This document shows positions 5,268 to 5,892 of a stretch of 5,892 nucleotides of DNA, piece by piece. The stretch spans positions 1 through 5,892 of the forward strand of contig LGET01000103.1 of the NCBI GenBank assembly GCA_001507935.1. Reading direction: 5' to 3'. The first letter of the stretch is position 1; each line of letters begins with the position of its first letter. This DNA comes from Thermococcales archaeon 44_46 (GTDB taxonomy: Archaea; Methanobacteriota_B; Thermococci; Thermococcales; Thermococcaceae). A program made the position numbers and the translations under genes. Below the pieces are notes generated by a model that worked only from the letters and a program-made list of their open reading frames with translations, had not been told where the DNA came from and made no database searches.

Positions 5268-5483
5268 ATGTATGGAGATAGATTTGGTGGAAGAAGATTT
5301 GAAGCTCCAGTTAAGGTTGGAGAAAGGTATAAGGTTAAGATAGAGAGTATTGGACAAGGCGGAGATGGAATTGCTAGAATTAAAGGGTTTGTAGTCTTCG
5401 TTCCAAACACCAAAGTTGGGGACGAAGTGGAGATTGTAATTAACAGTGTGAAGAGAAAATTCGCCTTCGCTGAAGTTATCTGA
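5268..5483 (+). CDS. Small stand-alone TRAM-domain protein
   Basis: A 71-residue protein made almost wholly of one TRAM domain, an OB-fold-like beta barrel that binds RNA. The typical pattern is visible: [21 protein letters not shown] (13-33, split here as [10 protein letters not shown] and [11 protein letters not shown]), then [21 protein letters not shown] (34-54) and a final strand [10 protein letters not shown]. The short N-terminus ([10 protein letters not shown]) is Gly- and Arg-rich, as in many archaeal TRAM proteins. Such proteins are common in euryarchaea, where some have been described as RNA chaperones; the target here is unknown. ATG 5268 is chosen over in-frame TTG 5259 and 5262 because GGAGAT (5254-5259) would overlap or crowd those codons and is well placed for the ATG. 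It is transcribed away from the mbh operon from its own promoter, so a link in function is not implied. Confidence 0.88.
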   Translation: MYGDRFGGRRFEAPVKVGERYKVKIESIGQGGDGIARIKGFVVFVPNTKVGDEVEIVINSVKRKFAFAEVI

Positions 5484-5537
5484 TATTGTTTACCCCTAAA
5501 ACTAATTCAGAGATTCAAATTTGAGCGTTTCTCTTAA

Positions 5538-5543
5538 TTTTTT
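5538..5543 (+). terminator. Possible oligo-T terminator after the TRAM gene
   Basis: Six consecutive T within a T-rich stretch (CTCTTAATTTTTTACC), about 55 bases after the TRAM stop and before the next promoter. No stable hairpin is seen, which is usual for archaeal factor-independent termination. Confidence 0.4.
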
Positions 5544-5555
5544 ACCTTTGAGCTA

Positions 5556-5570
5556 CGAAAGGTTTATTTA
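5556..5570 (+). promoter_or_regulatory. Promoter of uppP (BRE/TATA)
   Basis: CGAAAGG followed by TTTATTTA (5563-5570) is a good archaeal BRE/TATA pair. At normal spacing transcription begins near 5590-5595, only about ten bases before ATG 5603, or right at the in-frame GTG 5594. Confidence 0.65.
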
Positions 5571-5602
5571 TCATACTTTAGTTATTTTTCATAGTGACAG
5601 CA

Positions 5603-5892
5603 ATGGAGTATTACCAAGCCATTTTTATTGGACTACTGCAAGGGATTACGGAGTGGTTACCAATAAGCAGTTCTGGACAAGTGATGTTATTGTTAATAAA
5701 CCTTCTCAAGATTCCCCCAGAGCAGGCCTATTCTTACTCTCTGCTCTTGCATTTAGGAACTCTTATGGCGTTGTTTTTCAAATTTAGGTATGAGTTGAGC
5801 AAGATTTTGCTTAAATTGGTTCTCTTTAGGTGGGAAGAGGAAGAGAAGTTCCTGTTCTATTCAACTCTCTTTACTGGTATAGTAGGCCTGCC
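5603..5892 (+). CDS. uppP: UppP/BacA-like polyprenyl-diphosphate phosphatase (5' part)
   Basis: The first 96 codons of a membrane phosphatase of the UppP/BacA family; the rest lies beyond the right edge (the full family length is about 250-280 residues). The N-terminal active-site features are present: QGITEW at 13-18 with the catalytic Glu (E17), PISSSGQ at 20-26 and the LHLGT element at 49-53. The second signature (PGxSRS type) would be outside the window. In bacteria the enzyme converts undecaprenyl diphosphate to the monophosphate; in archaea it likely recycles the dolichyl-type lipid carrier used for surface glycosylation, an inference from the family. The start is ATG 5603, with a GTGA just upstream that could act as a short ribosome binding site; an in-frame GTG at 5594 would add three residues and could be a leaderless start. 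It is read in the same direction as the TRAM gene but has its own promoter. Confidence 0.9.
   Translation, partial: MEYYQAIFIGLLQGITEWLPISSSGQVMLLLINLLKIPPEQAYSYSLLLHLGTLMALFFKFRYELSKILLKLVLFRWEEEEKFLFYSTLFTGIVGL

Larger units (their letters stand above)
5484..5602 (+). other. Intergenic region with possible terminator and the uppP promoter
   Basis: It contains a six-T run (5538-5543) that could end the TRAM transcript, as archaeal termination often uses oligo-T without a hairpin, and the uppP promoter. A ten-base palindrome, TCAAATTTGA (5515-5524), lies between the TRAM stop and the T run; its meaning is unclear. Confidence 0.5.

Noticed and set aside
5125..5343. A 72-codon plus-strand frame beginning before the TRAM gene
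   Set aside because: It runs through the TRAM promoter and overlaps the TRAM gene in another frame; it has no ribosome binding site and no family resemblance.
5515..5524. Palindrome TCAAATTTGA as a terminator hairpin
   Set aside because: A self-complementary AT-rich ten-mer without a loop is a weak hairpin and is 13 bases from the T run; it is noted only as a sequence feature.
5521..5787. An 88-codon plus-strand frame over the start of uppP
   Set aside because: It overlaps uppP in another frame. The uppP frame has clear motifs (QGITEW, SSSG, LHLGT), while this one has none.

Overview
The window comes from a hyperthermophilic archaeon of the order Thermococcales (Pyrococcus/Thermococcus group; the species cannot be fixed from this sequence). 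The evidence is the gene order, the protein families, archaeal BRE/TATA-type promoters, strong GGAGGTG-type ribosome binding sites, and a perfect match to the extended SurR motif of this order. It holds most of one long minus-strand operon, a divergent small gene and the start of a third gene.

Positions 4920 down to 1 (minus strand) carry eleven tightly packed genes in the order mbhA-B-C-D-E-F-G-H-I-J-K, with K cut by the window edge. This is the order of the energy-conserving, ferredoxin-dependent membrane-bound hydrogenase (Mbh). MbhA, B, C, D/E, F, G and H resemble Mrp/Mnh Na+/H+ antiporter subunits (MrpE, F, G, MrpA C-terminus, B, C, D). MbhI is a small membrane linker, MbhJ is the NuoB-like [4Fe-4S] subunit, and MbhK starts the NuoC-like subunit. 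The catalytic [NiFe] subunit (MbhL) and the remaining genes should lie to the left of the window. One MrpD-like subunit followed by MbhI and then MbhJ favours Mbh over the related sulfur-reduction complex Mbx/Mbs, which has two MrpD-like subunits. In the known complex, electrons from reduced ferredoxin pass to MbhJ and the NiFe site to make H2, and the membrane part uses the energy to build an ion (Na+) gradient. Nearly all neighbouring genes overlap by ATGA or GTGA, so translation is probably coupled.

Positions 4921-5267 are a divergent intergenic region. It holds a perfect GTTn3AACn5GTT SurR site next to one of two candidate mbh core promoters, and the promoter of the plus-strand gene with several short repeats in front of it.

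Positions 5268-5483 (plus) encode a 71-residue stand-alone TRAM-domain protein, probably RNA binding. Positions 5603-5892 (plus) are the 5' part of an UppP/BacA-like polyprenyl-diphosphate phosphatase, which has its own promoter and a very short predicted leader.

I see no RNA genes, mobile elements or CRISPR arrays. The window is mostly a well-known system; the less ordinary signals are regulatory and lie in 4980-5202.
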